From NCBI GenBank assembly GCA_947495295.1, contig CANLYJ010000003.1, positions 310,001 to 374,000 on the forward strand: 64,000 bases of DNA. Direction: 5' to 3'. The notes below the pieces were generated by a model, which saw only the letters and a list, made by a program, of their open reading frames with translations, was not told the DNA's origin and did not search any database. This DNA is from an uncultured Paracoccaceae bacterium (GTDB taxonomy: Bacteria > Pseudomonadota > Alphaproteobacteria > Rhodobacterales > Rhodobacteraceae). This document shows positions 1-8,805 of this stretch, one piece after another (position 1 is the first letter of the stretch; the number at the start of each line of letters is the position of its first letter). A program made the position numbers and the translations under genes.

Positions 1-48
1 CGTTGTCAGCTTGCCCATCCGGGCGTCCTGCGTGAAGGGGGCGCTCAT
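1..48 (-). CDS. vgrG: Probable type VI secretion VgrG spike, 5' fragment
   Basis: Only the first 16 codons are inside the window: ATG at 48 reading left gives MSAPFTQDARMGKLTT with no stop. An AAGGA ribosome binding site lies about 8 bases upstream of the ATG. A polar start followed by a G-K-L-T-T stretch is, from memory, how many proteobacterial VgrG/TssI proteins begin, just before the phage gp27-like domain. VgrG would be the puncturing tip of a type VI secretion system. The upstream neighbour on the same strand, 97 bases away, is a phospholipase D-like gene. With so few residues the call is tentative; sequence beyond the left edge would settle it. Confidence 0.45.
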   Translation of the reverse strand, partial: MSAPFTQDARMGKLTT

Positions 49-145
49 AACAACAATCCTTAGATGTCAAATACTTCAAAAAATATGGCACCATGATAGC
101 CGATTGTGCAAAATGATCAATCTGCGATCCCCGGGGCGGCATTTT

Positions 146-1210
146 CTAGGCCCCAACCTCAATCGGTTCCGCCTGATCGGCAATGATCCGGTCAATCTCA
201 TCCCGGGCGTAACGGGCCAGCACCGCCTGATCATCACGCAGCTGCCCGGGTGGCAGGTCCAGATCACCCAGCACCATGATGTTTTCATCATTCACCAGAT
301 TGGCCGGCCCGGTATAGTTGAAACTGCCAAGGATCGTCAGCGCATCATCGATCACCATCAGCTTGTGATGCACCTTGCGGACCCCGGTGCCGGTCTTGTT
401 GCGATGCAGGGTAATGCCACCATCCACCAGCGTCCCCTTGGAGGCCCATTTCTGATTGGCCTGCCTGCGATCCAGCACACCTTGGACACCCAGCCCTTTC
501 TGGCGGGCATTGACCAGCGCATCATCAATCCCCGACGACTGGGCAAAGGTGAATACGGCGAAATCAATCCGCGTTTCCGCCTTGATCATCTGCTTGATGA
601 ATTCCATTTCCGGCGCGTGATCCGGGGCGAATAGCGGCTTGGTCCGCACGCCACTGACAAAATGGCCTTCCAACGGCTTGCGCGGCGTCTCCAGGCTGCG
701 TTTACCGAAAACACCGCGCCGCATCTGACGAAACTCGCGGGCATATTCGCGGGCAACCTCGATATCTTCCAGAATAACCAGATGGTTCAGGTTCTTGGTC
801 ACACCCGTGGTGGTAAAATTGGTTGATCCGGTCAGCAGGGCGGATCTGTCGCGGACAATGAATTTCTGATGAAAAATCTGCGGGTTGTAATCCGCCTTGG
901 CATCCACACCCACCCGCAGGATCAGGGTCAGCAATTCGCGGTTCAGCTCTTGCGCGCCCAGCCCGTCGCCCTCGGGCACCCGACGTTCGCGCAGGTAATC
1001 CTGCTCCAGAATAACCTGTACCCGCACGCCACGCATGCGGGCGGCAATCAGTGCTTCGGCAATGGGGCGATGGTCCAGTTCCTGCACGGACACCAGCAGT
1101 TCCTTTTGCGCCGCATCAATGAACTCAATGATCGGGGCCTCAAGGTTATCGGGCGCGCCAACCGCGTCAGGCCCCATGAACAGCGTAATCGCGCCAACGG
1201 AAACGGGCAT
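146..1210 (-). CDS. Phospholipase D-like (two-HKD) family protein
   Basis: This 354-residue protein has two PLD half-domains. The first HKD-type motif is H-Q-K-F-I-V-R-D followed by TGSTNFT; the second is H-H-K-L-M-V-I-D-D followed by GSFNYT and a nearby N-D-E-N. That is the layout of cardiolipin synthase/PLD-type phosphodiesterases, which work through a covalent phosphohistidine. No clear signal peptide or membrane anchor is visible, unlike standard cardiolipin synthases. The frame stays open up to 1327, but the ATG at 1210 is preferred because the extension looks non-coding. It lies upstream of the probable vgrG on the same strand, so an effector role is possible; a lipid- or nucleic-acid-processing enzyme is equally possible. 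Confidence 0.8.
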   Translation of the reverse strand: MPVSVGAITLFMGPDAVGAPDNLEAPIIEFIDAAQKELLVSVQELDHRPIAEALIAARMRGVRVQVILEQDYLRERRVPEGDGLGAQELNRELLTLILRVGVDAKADYNPQIFHQKFIVRDRSALLTGSTNFTTTGVTKNLNHLVILEDIEVAREYAREFRQMRRGVFGKRSLETPRKPLEGHFVSGVRTKPLFAPDHAPEMEFIKQMIKAETRIDFAVFTFAQSSGIDDALVNARQKGLGVQGVLDRRQANQKWASKGTLVDGGITLHRNKTGTGVRKVHHKLMVIDDALTILGSFNYTGPANLVNDENIMVLGDLDLPPGQLRDDQAVLARYARDEIDRIIADQAEPIEVGA

Positions 1211-1348
1211 ATAAATCGCTCCATTCTGAAATATGGGGCAAGCGTGGCAGCGATCTACGATTCGAACAAGTGCGGTGCATTTACCGGCTGGCAACGCAGA
1301 TGGTGCCAAATAGCCAAGCGTTAACAAGACCTATCGTCAACGCGCGAA

Positions 1349-1393
1349 GGGGTCCGACGCATAGCCGACGCAAGTCCGACGTGACGCCGACAG
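1349..1393. repeat. 45-bp repeat with helically phased CCGACG units (copy 1)
   Basis: Four CCGACG/CCGACA cores are spaced 12, 11 and 11 bases apart, about one DNA turn. A second copy of the same length and register, beginning GGGGTCCGACGC and ending GCCGACAG, occurs at 49063-49107. This copy lies between the PLD-like gene start and the pntB terminator. Function is unknown. Confidence 0.55.
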
Positions 1394-1451
1394 TCAAAAA
1401 ATAGCGTAAGCGACTGATAACATGGTACGTTTCAGGATGTCGTAACAAACA

Positions 1452-1482
1452 ACAAAAAACCGCCTGCGCATCACGCGGGCGG
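1452..1482 (-). terminator. Rho-independent terminator of pntAB
   Basis: On the minus strand a 9-bp GC-rich stem (CCGCCCGCG pairing with CGCAGGCGG, one G-U) with loop TGATG is followed by TTTTTTGTTG. It lies about 25 bases past the pntB stop codon. Confidence 0.8.
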
Positions 1483-1506
1483 TCCGTTTACCAGCTATGA
1501 ACCGGT

Positions 1507-2997
1507 TCAGTCGATCTTGGGCAACAGCGTATCCAGTGACGCTTTCGCATCGCCATAGAACATCCGCGTATTATCCTTAAAGAACAATGGGTTCTCGATG
1601 CCCGAATAGCCTGTGCCCTGCCCGCGCTTGGACACGAACACCTGCTTGGCCTTCCAGCATTCCAGCACCGGCATGCCAGCGATAGGGCTGTTGGGATCAT
1701 CCTGTGCGGCAGGGTTCACGATGTCATTGGACCCGATGACGATGGCGACATCCGTATCAGGGAAGTCGTCATTGATCTCGTCCATCTCCATCACGATGTC
1801 ATAAGGGACCTTCGCCTCGGCCAAGAGCACGTTCATATGCCCCGGCAAACGACCGGCGACGGGGTGAATGGCAAAACGGACATTCTTGCCCTTGGCGCGC
1901 AGCTTGCGGACCAGTTCGGCCACAGCTGATTGCGCCTGTGCAACGGCCATGCCGTAGCCGGGAATGATGATGACTGAATCAGCTTCATTCAAGGCTGTGG
2001 CGACACCATCAGCATCAATTGCCACCTGCTCGCCTTCCACAGCCATCTGCTCACCCGCAGGGCCGCCAAAGCCGCCCAGAATGACGCTGACAAAGGACCG
2101 GTTCATCGCCTTACACATGATGTAAGACAGGATCGCACCAGAGGAACCGACAAGCGCACCAACAACGATCAACAGGTCGTTGCCAAGGCTGAAGCCAATC
2201 GCAGCAGCAGCCCAGCCGGAATAGCTGTTCAGCATGGACACAACGACAGGCATATCCGCCCCGCCAATACCCATAATCAGGTGATAGCCGATGAACAGCG
2301 CGGCCACCGTCAGCAAGAACAATGGGAAGAACCCGCCAGAGGACAGATACCACACCAGCGACAGCACCGAAATCGCAGCGGCGGCGATGTTCAGCAGATG
2401 CCCGCCCGGCAACTTTTCCGCCGCGGACGACACGCGCCCGGCCAGCTTGCCATAAGCAATGACGGAACCGGTAAAGGTCACCGCACCAATCCAGATACCC
2501 AAGACCAGTTCGACGCGCAGGATGTTGATCTCAACACCCGTCTTCTTGGCGACAATGGCGGCGAAACCCCGGAACTGGTCAGCAACCTCTTTCGCGGCTC
2601 CGGTCAGCGTACCATAGGTTTCCTGCGGAAATGGCAGGCCCGCCTCGCCAAAGGCGGCAGCGACGCGCCCGATCTCGATATGGGCGTTCAGGCCGACGAA
2701 AACGGCGGCCAGACCAACCAGCGAATGCATGGCCGCCACCAGTTCTGGCATCTGGGTCATCTGCACCCGTTGCGCCAATTGCATGCCAATGACGGCACCG
2801 CCCGCAATCAGAATGATCGAGAATATCCAAAGCCCGGCACCGGGGCCCATCAGCGTGGCAACAACGGCCAGCGCCATACCCACGATGCCGTACCAGATCG
2901 CGCGCTTGGCGCTTTCCTGGTTCTTCAGCCCGCCCAACGCGAGGATGAAAAGAACAGCCGCAACAACATAAGCGGCAGTGGTAAATCCGAAATCCAT
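1507..2997 (-). CDS. pntB: Proton-translocating NAD(P) transhydrogenase, subunit beta
   Basis: This 496-residue inner-membrane protein has an N-terminal block of hydrophobic helices (residues about 1-280) and a C-terminal NADP-binding domain. The latter contains [13 protein letters not shown], the Rossmann-like dIII signature, followed by [19 protein letters not shown] and [12 protein letters not shown]. It uses the proton motive force to drive hydride transfer from NADH to NADP+, supplying NADPH. Length and motifs fit PntB closely. It follows pntA by 15 bases in the same operon and ends before a strong terminator. Confidence 0.97.
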   Translation of the reverse strand: MDFGFTTAAYVVAAVLFILALGGLKNQESAKRAIWYGIVGMALAVVATLMGPGAGLWIFSIILIAGGAVIGMQLAQRVQMTQMPELVAAMHSLVGLAAVFVGLNAHIEIGRVAAAFGEAGLPFPQETYGTLTGAAKEVADQFRGFAAIVAKKTGVEINILRVELVLGIWIGAVTFTGSVIAYGKLAGRVSSAAEKLPGGHLLNIAAAAISVLSLVWYLSSGGFFPLFLLTVAALFIGYHLIMGIGGADMPVVVSMLNSYSGWAAAAIGFSLGNDLLIVVGALVGSSGAILSYIMCKAMNRSFVSVILGGFGGPAGEQMAVEGEQVAIDADGVATALNEADSVIIIPGYGMAVAQAQSAVAELVRKLRAKGKNVRFAIHPVAGRLPGHMNVLLAEAKVPYDIVMEMDEINDDFPDTDVAIVIGSNDIVNPAAQDDPNSPIAGMPVLECWKAKQVFVSKRGQGTGYSGIENPLFFKDNTRMFYGDAKASLDTLLPKID

Positions 2998-3012
2998 GTG
3001 TCCTGCCCTCGC

Positions 3013-4611
3013 TTAAGATTTCTGGAACATGGCGAGCATCCGCCGTGTCACCATGAAGCCGCCAAAGATGTTGATACCGGCCATAAAGACCGAAAGCGCT
3101 GCCAATATCATCACCAGCCAGGACCCCGACCCGATCTGCATCAAGGCACCCAGAATGATGATCGACGAAATCGCATTGGTGACGGCCATCAACGGCGTGT
3201 GCAATGAATGGGCCACGCCCCAGATCACCTGGAACCCGATAAAGACCGACAGCACGAACACGATGAAATGCTGCATAAAGCTGGCAGGCGCGACAAGGCC
3301 AACACCCAACAGCAACACCGCACCAACGGCCAGCAATGTGACCTGATTGCGCGTCTCTTTCTTAAAGGCGGCCACTTCTTCTGCCGCTTTCTCCGCAGCG
3401 GTCAGTTCCTTGGGCGGGGCCTTCTTGGGCTGCGCCGCAATCGCCTGCACCTTGGGTGGGGGCGGCGGGAATGTGATCTCGCCCTTATGGGTGGCGGTCG
3501 CCCCCCGGATCACGTCATCCTCCATATCGTGATTAACCTGCCCATCCTTTTCAGGGGTCAGATCGGTCATCATATGACGGATATTCGTTGCATAAAGGGT
3601 CGATGATTGCGCCGCCATCCGGCTTGGGAAATCGGTGTAGCCGATGATCGTGACACCGTTTTCAGTGACGATCTTTTCATCCTTGACGGTCAGCTTGCAG
3701 TTGCCGCCACGCTCAGCGGCAAGGTCAACAATGACCGAACCGGGCTTCATGCTTTCGACCATATCCTTGGTCCAAAGCTCCGGCGCATCTCGGCCGGGGA
3801 TCAACGCGGTCGTGATCACGATATCCATATCGGGCGCAATTTCGCGGAACTTGGCAAGCTGGGCTGCCGCAAATTCCGGGCTGGAAACAGCGGCATAACC
3901 CCCTGTTGCGGAACCATCCTGCTGATCTTCCTCAAAATCGAGAAAGACAAATTCAGCACCCATCGATTCAACCTGTTCGGCCACTTCGGGGCGCACGTCA
4001 AAAGCATAGGTGATCGCACCCAGCGATGTCGCCGTACCAATCGCGGCAAGACCGGCAACACCCGCACCGACCACCAGCACCTTGGCCGGGGGCACCTTAC
4101 CAGCGGCGGTCACCTGCCCGGTAAAAAAGCGGCCAAAGTTGTTGCCCGCTTCGATTACGGCGCGATAACCGGCGATATTTGCCATGGATGACAGGGCATC
4201 CATTTTCTGGGCGCGGGAAATACGGGGCACCATATCCATGGCGATGACGGTAGCACCAGTATCATTAGCGGCATTCATCAAGGCTTCGTTCTGGCCGGGA
4301 TAAAAGAATGAAATCAGGGTCTGGCCTTCGCGCAGCAGCTTGACCTCTGCGTCTTCGGGCGGGCGGACCTTGGCCACGATATCAGCCGCCGCGAACAAGG
4401 CAGCCGCATCTGCGACCACCTCGGCGCCTGCATCGGTATATGTCTGGTCGGAAAAACCCGCCTTCGCGCCCGCACCGGTTTCGATCAGACAATCAAACCC
4501 AAGCTTTTGCAGGTCCTTGACAGAGGCCGGGGTCATCGCAACCCGATCTTCGCCTTCAAATATCTCTTTTGGTGTGCCGATTTTCACGGACCATCCCCCA
4601 TATTTGCTCAT
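3013..4611 (-). CDS. pntA: Proton-translocating NAD(P) transhydrogenase, subunit alpha
   Basis: This 532-residue protein has the alanine dehydrogenase/PNT fold: IGTPKEIFEGEDRVAMTP near the start, an NAD-binding glycine-rich VLVVGAGVAGLAAIGTA at about residue 180, and the RQD-loop region. A Pro/Lys/Ala-rich linker (about 395-425) leads to about four transmembrane helices at the C terminus, so the dI and membrane parts are fused. The ATG at 4611 has GAGG 5 bases upstream; a GTG about 8 codons in is an alternative start. It forms the NAD-binding half of the transhydrogenase with PntB. Confidence 0.96.
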   Translation of the reverse strand: MSKYGGWSVKIGTPKEIFEGEDRVAMTPASVKDLQKLGFDCLIETGAGAKAGFSDQTYTDAGAEVVADAAALFAAADIVAKVRPPEDAEVKLLREGQTLISFFYPGQNEALMNAANDTGATVIAMDMVPRISRAQKMDALSSMANIAGYRAVIEAGNNFGRFFTGQVTAAGKVPPAKVLVVGAGVAGLAAIGTATSLGAITYAFDVRPEVAEQVESMGAEFVFLDFEEDQQDGSATGGYAAVSSPEFAAAQLAKFREIAPDMDIVITTALIPGRDAPELWTKDMVESMKPGSVIVDLAAERGGNCKLTVKDEKIVTENGVTIIGYTDFPSRMAAQSSTLYATNIRHMMTDLTPEKDGQVNHDMEDDVIRGATATHKGEITFPPPPPKVQAIAAQPKKAPPKELTAAEKAAEEVAAFKKETRNQVTLLAVGAVLLLGVGLVAPASFMQHFIVFVLSVFIGFQVIWGVAHSLHTPLMAVTNAISSIIILGALMQIGSGSWLVMILAALSVFMAGINIFGGFMVTRRMLAMFQKS

Positions 4612-4710
4612 GCATCCTCGGCTGGATTATAGGGCGGAATAATATTTCACAAGGGATGAGGTGCGGCGTTCTTTTATATCAAGGGCAAAAAGAACACTGT
4701 TAGCGCTAGT

Positions 4711-5163
4711 TTACAGCCAGCGGCGCGTCTTTTCGCAATAGCGCGCAAATTCAGCACGAAATTTCCGGCGCAGCCCGTCCTCCTCGGGCAGGATAAAGCG
4801 CTGCGTGATCGTGAACATGAACAACGGCACCAGAATCAGGGCAATCGGCGCGTCCCAGCGCAGGGCGAGCCCGGCAAGGATCAGCGCATCACCCAGATAG
4901 ATCGGATTACGGCTGCGTTTGAAAACACCTGTCGTGACCAGATGGCTGGCCTCCTGATGCGGAATGACCGTGGTCTGCCTTTTGCGCATCTCGGCCATGG
5001 CAAGCAATATCAGGACGATGCCAGCCCCAACCAAAAGCCCGCCAAGAAGGTCAGTCAAAGGGCCACCCATCCGCAGCCACAAAGGCTGCACATCCGCGAC
5101 GACCCATGTCATCACAAGCGCCATCAAAAGCCAGACGGGCGGGATATCAAACCATTTCATCAT
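4711..5163 (-). CDS. Membrane methyltransferase of the ICMT/PEMT family
   Basis: This 150-residue protein has about four hydrophobic segments. The C-terminal signature of isoprenylcysteine carboxyl methyltransferase/phospholipid methyltransferase is present: TTGVFKRSRNPIYLGD, then a pair of glutamates (P-E-E-D-G), then F..F..Y..K.RRWL. These residues form the SAM-binding site in the family. The bacterial substrate is not predictable; lipids, isoprenoids or small thiols are candidates. It stands alone on the minus strand. Confidence 0.85.
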   Translation of the reverse strand: MMKWFDIPPVWLLMALVMTWVVADVQPLWLRMGGPLTDLLGGLLVGAGIVLILLAMAEMRKRQTTVIPHQEASHLVTTGVFKRSRNPIYLGDALILAGLALRWDAPIALILVPLFMFTITQRFILPEEDGLRRKFRAEFARYCEKTRRWL

Positions 5164-5283
5164 CTACCGCAATACTGGAGGACGCGAGCGCAGGGAAGGT
5201 CTGTAAAGAGCCGATGACTGCTATGAGCCCAAACTGCGTGATGCTGCGCTTTGCACGAATGACCGCTTTGGTAACTAGAAGAA

Positions 5284-5922
5284 TTAGTCAGCAGCAGAAT
5301 CCTGCACCATGAAACTTTGTGAATATTTGATCGAAAAGTTGACAGCTTCTTCGTAGGTCGAGCCGCGCGTAGCGGTGAACAATTGTCCGCCCGACGGGTG
5401 GAGCGGACGCAGCATGATGTCTTGGCCAGTGTTTGGGGACAAAAAGTGGCTACCGACGGACTTGCCCGGTCGCCAATTCACTTTCTGCAAAGTCTCAAGG
5501 GCAATTCGATTAACCATACAGTCTACGAACTCCTCTCCGTCGTCGTTGAAGCCAAACGGTAGATCCTTCGGTTGCTCTCGATAGAATGTATCTAGTTCTA
5601 CCGAAAACTCGGCCCAACCAGGACATTCGCTTGAACTGAACGCGGAATAATAGTTGCAGCGTGGCGACCAGACCGGATGCTCGCTTTGGTTTAACAGAAA
5701 AACATCAAAATCTCGCTGTCCCATCACAAACCTTGGATGACTCGTGTCTACGCTGAAAAACATTGCCCAGCCTTCTGCGGGGATCGAACGATCCACTAGA
5801 ACGGCAAGCCACATCTGACTGAGTTTATCCCAGTTGACCCCCCACCTCGTGCCTCTAGGAATGGGCGCGGACATCATTTCCTGTTCCTCAAGGCTCGCCG
5901 AAACGAAAAGATCTTGTGTCAT
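5284..5922 (-). CDS. Hypothetical protein, compositionally atypical
   Basis: I do not recognise this 212-residue protein. It is soluble, acidic and rich in aromatic residues (WAMFFSVDTSHPRF, WSPRCNYYSAF, VNWRPGKSVGSHFL), with no signal peptide or membrane segment. Base composition is visibly more AT-rich than its neighbours and codon choice is less GC-biased, which suggests recent acquisition. The ATG at 5922 is chosen; a GTG at 5982 would add 20 residues. It is an orphan with its own intergenic spaces on both sides. Confidence 0.65.
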   Translation of the reverse strand: MTQDLFVSASLEEQEMMSAPIPRGTRWGVNWDKLSQMWLAVLVDRSIPAEGWAMFFSVDTSHPRFVMGQRDFDVFLLNQSEHPVWSPRCNYYSAFSSSECPGWAEFSVELDTFYREQPKDLPFGFNDDGEEFVDCMVNRIALETLQKVNWRPGKSVGSHFLSPNTGQDIMLRPLHPSGGQLFTATRGSTYEEAVNFSIKYSQSFMVQDSAAD

Positions 5923-6224
5923 GATGTCTAACCCAGTTCGCTTCTGACGCCAGACATAAACCATTAATGTGAAAGCGGACACTCAAATTCCACTTTTGAA
6001 TAGCAACTTTGTCCGCAGACCGGACCCCTCGCGCAGAACTCCGCACATTTGCTTGGCTAGATATTGCGCCACGGGACAATCAGTTCAGTTTCATGAAACC
6101 CGTCTGAGAGGGTTAGAGGTCTGCCCCTCCAGCACCAATCATTTGCCGACGTCAGGTCAGGATGTCACGCCCCTTGCCGATCCAGCGCGCACCTGTAGCA
6201 TCACGAGGGAATGGAGGGCTGATC
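5923..6224. other. Intergenic region, no gene seen
   Basis: This gap of about 300 bases separates two divergent genes and is AT-rich on its left side. I see a GCGGAC/GTCCGC inverted pair around 5986-6017 and no convincing ORF or RNA. It probably carries the promoters of both flanking genes. Confidence 0.4.
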
Positions 6225-6983
6225 ATGGAACATGCAGGCAAACACGCGCTCGTCACCGGCGGGGGCACAGGCATTGGCAAAGGCATCGCAATCGCACTGG
6301 CACAGGCCGGGGCGGAGGTCACGATCACCGGCAGGCGCGCCGACAAGCTTGATGAGGTCGCGGCAGAAAACCCGCGCCTGCACCCGCTGGTGATGGATGT
6401 GGATGATGAAGCGTCCGTGCGCGACGGAATCGCCGCCGCTGCCAAGGCGCGCGGGCCGGTGCAGATCTGCATCGCCAATGCAGGCATCGCCGAAGGCAAA
6501 CCCTTTGCCCAGACAACGCTCGCCGATTGGCGCCGCACCATGACCACCAATCTTGATGGTGTGTTCCTGACCATGCAGGCCGCACTTGAGACATTAGGCG
6601 CCGATGATGCAGGGCGGATGATCGTGATCAGTTCCATCGCGGGCGTGCGGGGCCTGAAAAACGCGATCCCCTACACGGCCAGCAAACATGGGGTGATCGG
6701 GCTGATTCATGGGCTATCGGAAGAATACATGAAACGCCCCATCACCTTTAACGCGCTTTGCCCGGGCTATGTGGACACCGCCATCGTGCGCAACCAACTG
6801 CCCGGCCTGATGAAACGATTCGGCGTGGACGAGGCCGGGGCGATTGCAGCCATCGCGCAAGGCAACCGCAGCGGGGTCTTGCTGGACGTGGATGAGACAA
6901 CATCGGCGCTGATGTGGCTCTGCTCTGACGGGGCGCGCAGCATCAACGGGCAGACGATTGAGATTTCGGGCGGGCAGGTCTAG
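6225..6983 (+). CDS. Short-chain dehydrogenase/reductase
   Basis: This 252-residue classical SDR has the cofactor motif TGGGTGIG at residues 11-18, NAG at about 85, catalytic Ser at about 137 and YTASK at 150-154. It then has LCPGYVDT, which lines the substrate/cofactor pocket. It performs NAD(P)-dependent alcohol/ketone interconversion. The closest familiar enzymes are 3-hydroxybutyrate or 3-hydroxyacyl dehydrogenases, but the substrate is not determined. The ATG at 6225 follows GGAGGG at good spacing, so the longer upstream frame is rejected. It converges on the YihY gene with a 3-base gap. Confidence 0.9.
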   Translation: MEHAGKHALVTGGGTGIGKGIAIALAQAGAEVTITGRRADKLDEVAAENPRLHPLVMDVDDEASVRDGIAAAAKARGPVQICIANAGIAEGKPFAQTTLADWRRTMTTNLDGVFLTMQAALETLGADDAGRMIVISSIAGVRGLKNAIPYTASKHGVIGLIHGLSEEYMKRPITFNALCPGYVDTAIVRNQLPGLMKRFGVDEAGAIAAIAQGNRSGVLLDVDETTSALMWLCSDGARSINGQTIEISGGQV

Positions 6984-6986
6984 GCG

Positions 6987-7889
6987 CTACCCCTTAGTCA
7001 GATAAGACGTGTCGCCCGCCGATTCCGGCTTGTTCTGGCCATGGATTTCAACATTCAGCGCGGCCCCTAACAGGATCAGATAGGCGCTGACATATAGCCA
7101 CAGCAGCAAGCCGATCACGGCCCCGATGGACCCGTAAACCTCGTTGTAACTGGCAAAGTTGCTCAGGTAATAGGACAGGCCCACTGACGCGGCGACCCAC
7201 AGGATCACCACCACAAACGCGCCCACGGTGAACCAACGACCGCGCCCACCAATCCGGGCGGGGCCAAAGCGGTAAAGCAGGTTCAGCGCCAGGATCAGAA
7301 CGCCAAGGGCAATCAACCAGCGGGCCCCTTCCAGCAACCAGGCAGTCTGGCCTTGCAGCAACCAATCGGTCGCGGTGATCGTTGAAATCAGGGTAAAGGC
7401 GATCGGCAGGACCACAACCATCAACACCGCAACAATCGCCATTGAAACAAGGGCGATGGTCAGTAAAAAAGCGACAAAAAGCTGAATGATCCCATTGCGC
7501 TGCCGATGCCCGGCAATTGCATTCAACCCGCCGATCAGGGCGGCAACCCCAGCCCTGCATGACCAAAGCGCCAGTGCAATGGATACAACCGTGGCCCAGC
7601 CCAGCGCCTCGGACGGGGCATTGACCAGACCATTGACCTGACTGGACAGCAAATCATAGGCACCCGCGGGAATGATGCCTTCCATCAGCGTCAATTGGTC
7701 TGCGATGACAACCGGATCGGCCACCAGACCGAAAATCGCGATCACGGCCGCAATGCCCGGAAAAATCCCGAACATCCCAAAAAACGCGACACCTGCGGCG
7801 ATCAGGCCAAGGTGCTTTTCGCTGGCGGTCGTCCAGACGGCCATCAAGATGCGCCATACTCTCAGGGCCATTGCCATACCGTCCCTCAC
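6987..7889 (-). CDS. YihY/virulence factor BrkB family membrane protein
   Basis: This 300-residue protein has about six hydrophobic helices. The first, GLIAAGVAFFGMFGIFPGIAA, is followed by a SQVNGLVNAPSEALGWATVV stretch and SLPIAFTL-like helices, with GSIGAVIGLLLWLYVSAYL near the C terminus. This order matches the YihY/BrkB family, once misnamed ribonuclease BN. Its transport or envelope role is unknown. It starts 184 bases from the divergent kinase gene. Confidence 0.9.
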   Translation of the reverse strand: MRDGMAMALRVWRILMAVWTTASEKHLGLIAAGVAFFGMFGIFPGIAAVIAIFGLVADPVVIADQLTLMEGIIPAGAYDLLSSQVNGLVNAPSEALGWATVVSIALALWSCRAGVAALIGGLNAIAGHRQRNGIIQLFVAFLLTIALVSMAIVAVLMVVVLPIAFTLISTITATDWLLQGQTAWLLEGARWLIALGVLILALNLLYRFGPARIGGRGRWFTVGAFVVVILWVAASVGLSYYLSNFASYNEVYGSIGAVIGLLLWLYVSAYLILLGAALNVEIHGQNKPESAGDTSYLTKG

Positions 7890-8073
7890 CTTTACCGCAT
7901 CACGTTAAGGCCCAAAAATAGGGCATATCCACCAGTTTGCCACATTGCGCAGCGATCAAAGTCACACCTATGGGCAAGAATCCCGTCGCAGTCAAAAAAT
8001 CGCTCGCCCGGGCCGGGACTTCGCGCTAGCCTGCTACAAAACAGGGCAAAGCCCGAATAAGGCAGGCAAAACT

Positions 8074-8727
8074 TTGAATACGCTCACACTTCACGTCAAT
8101 GCGTTGGCGGAACATCTTTTTGCGTCCGAACACGGGCGCAAGCTGGTCGCAGTGACCGGCGCACCGGGGTCGGGCAAATCCACGCTGGCCACCGAACTGG
8201 CGCGCAGGCTCAATCTGGGCAAAAGACCGTCTGTTGTGGTGCCGATGGACGGGTTTCATCTGGATAATCGGGTGTTGGAAGAGCGCGGCTTGCAAGCACG
8301 CAAGGGTGCACCAGAAACCTTTGATGGCCCTGGATTTATCCGCCTGATTAAGGCGTTGAAAACCGGTGATGAAGTTTTTGCCCCAATCTTTGACCGCACC
8401 CGCGACATCGCCATCGCCGGTGCCGTGGCCGTCCCGCCAGAGGTAGAGATCGTGATCGTCGAAGGCAACTACCTGATGTTTAATGAGGCGCCGTGGTCTG
8501 AACTGGCCGCCCTTTGGGATGTCAGCGCGCGGCTGGATGTACCGATGCCAGAATTGCGCGCACGGCTGATCCATCGCTGGCTATCACTGAACTATTCGCG
8601 CGCTGTGGCGACCCGCCGGGCCGAAGGCAACGACATCCCCAATGCGCAGCGCGTGGTCGATCAGGCACTGGAATGTGATTTCACATTTGACGGACAACCG
8701 CATCCGGCCCCGAACCTGCCCGCATAG
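8074..8727 (+). CDS. Nucleoside/sugar kinase of the uridine kinase-like P-loop family
   Basis: This protein has about 217 residues. A Walker A GAPGSGKSTLATEL lies near residue 30, PMDGFHLDNRVL follows, then APETFDGPGF, and IVIVEGNYLMF is the Walker B-like strand. This motif set occurs in pantothenate kinase/uridine kinase relatives, including the fructose kinase FrcK of rhizobia. It phosphorylates a small hydroxylated substrate with ATP; the actual substrate is unclear. The start is a TTG at 8074, since the upstream frame reads as non-coding. It converges on the TRAP operon across a perfect palindrome. Confidence 0.8.
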   Translation: MNTLTLHVNALAEHLFASEHGRKLVAVTGAPGSGKSTLATELARRLNLGKRPSVVVPMDGFHLDNRVLEERGLQARKGAPETFDGPGFIRLIKALKTGDEVFAPIFDRTRDIAIAGAVAVPPEVEIVIVEGNYLMFNEAPWSELAALWDVSARLDVPMPELRARLIHRWLSLNYSRAVATRRAEGNDIPNAQRVVDQALECDFTFDGQPHPAPNLPA

Positions 8728-8729
8728 AC

Positions 8730-8805
8730 GACCCGTCCCGGGCCTGACCCGGGACCTCTTGGTCAGCCAATGGTGGAGGTCCCGGGTCAAGCCCGGGACG
8801 GGGTC
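8730..8805. repeat. Long inverted repeat between convergent genes, likely bidirectional terminator
   Basis: Two 29-30 base arms built on GACCCGTCCCGGG and CCCGGGACGGGGTC are complementary, with one mismatch and one bulged base around an 18-base loop. The right arm reaches into the stop codon of dctM. No T-tract follows. The form fits the palindromic extragenic elements of roseobacters and could stop or stabilise both converging transcripts. Confidence 0.7.

Noticed and set aside
2281..3207. Long plus-strand ORF opposite pntB
   Set aside because: It is an antisense shadow of pntB, of low-complexity His/Gln/Arg composition with no domain, and the minus strand is clearly coding.
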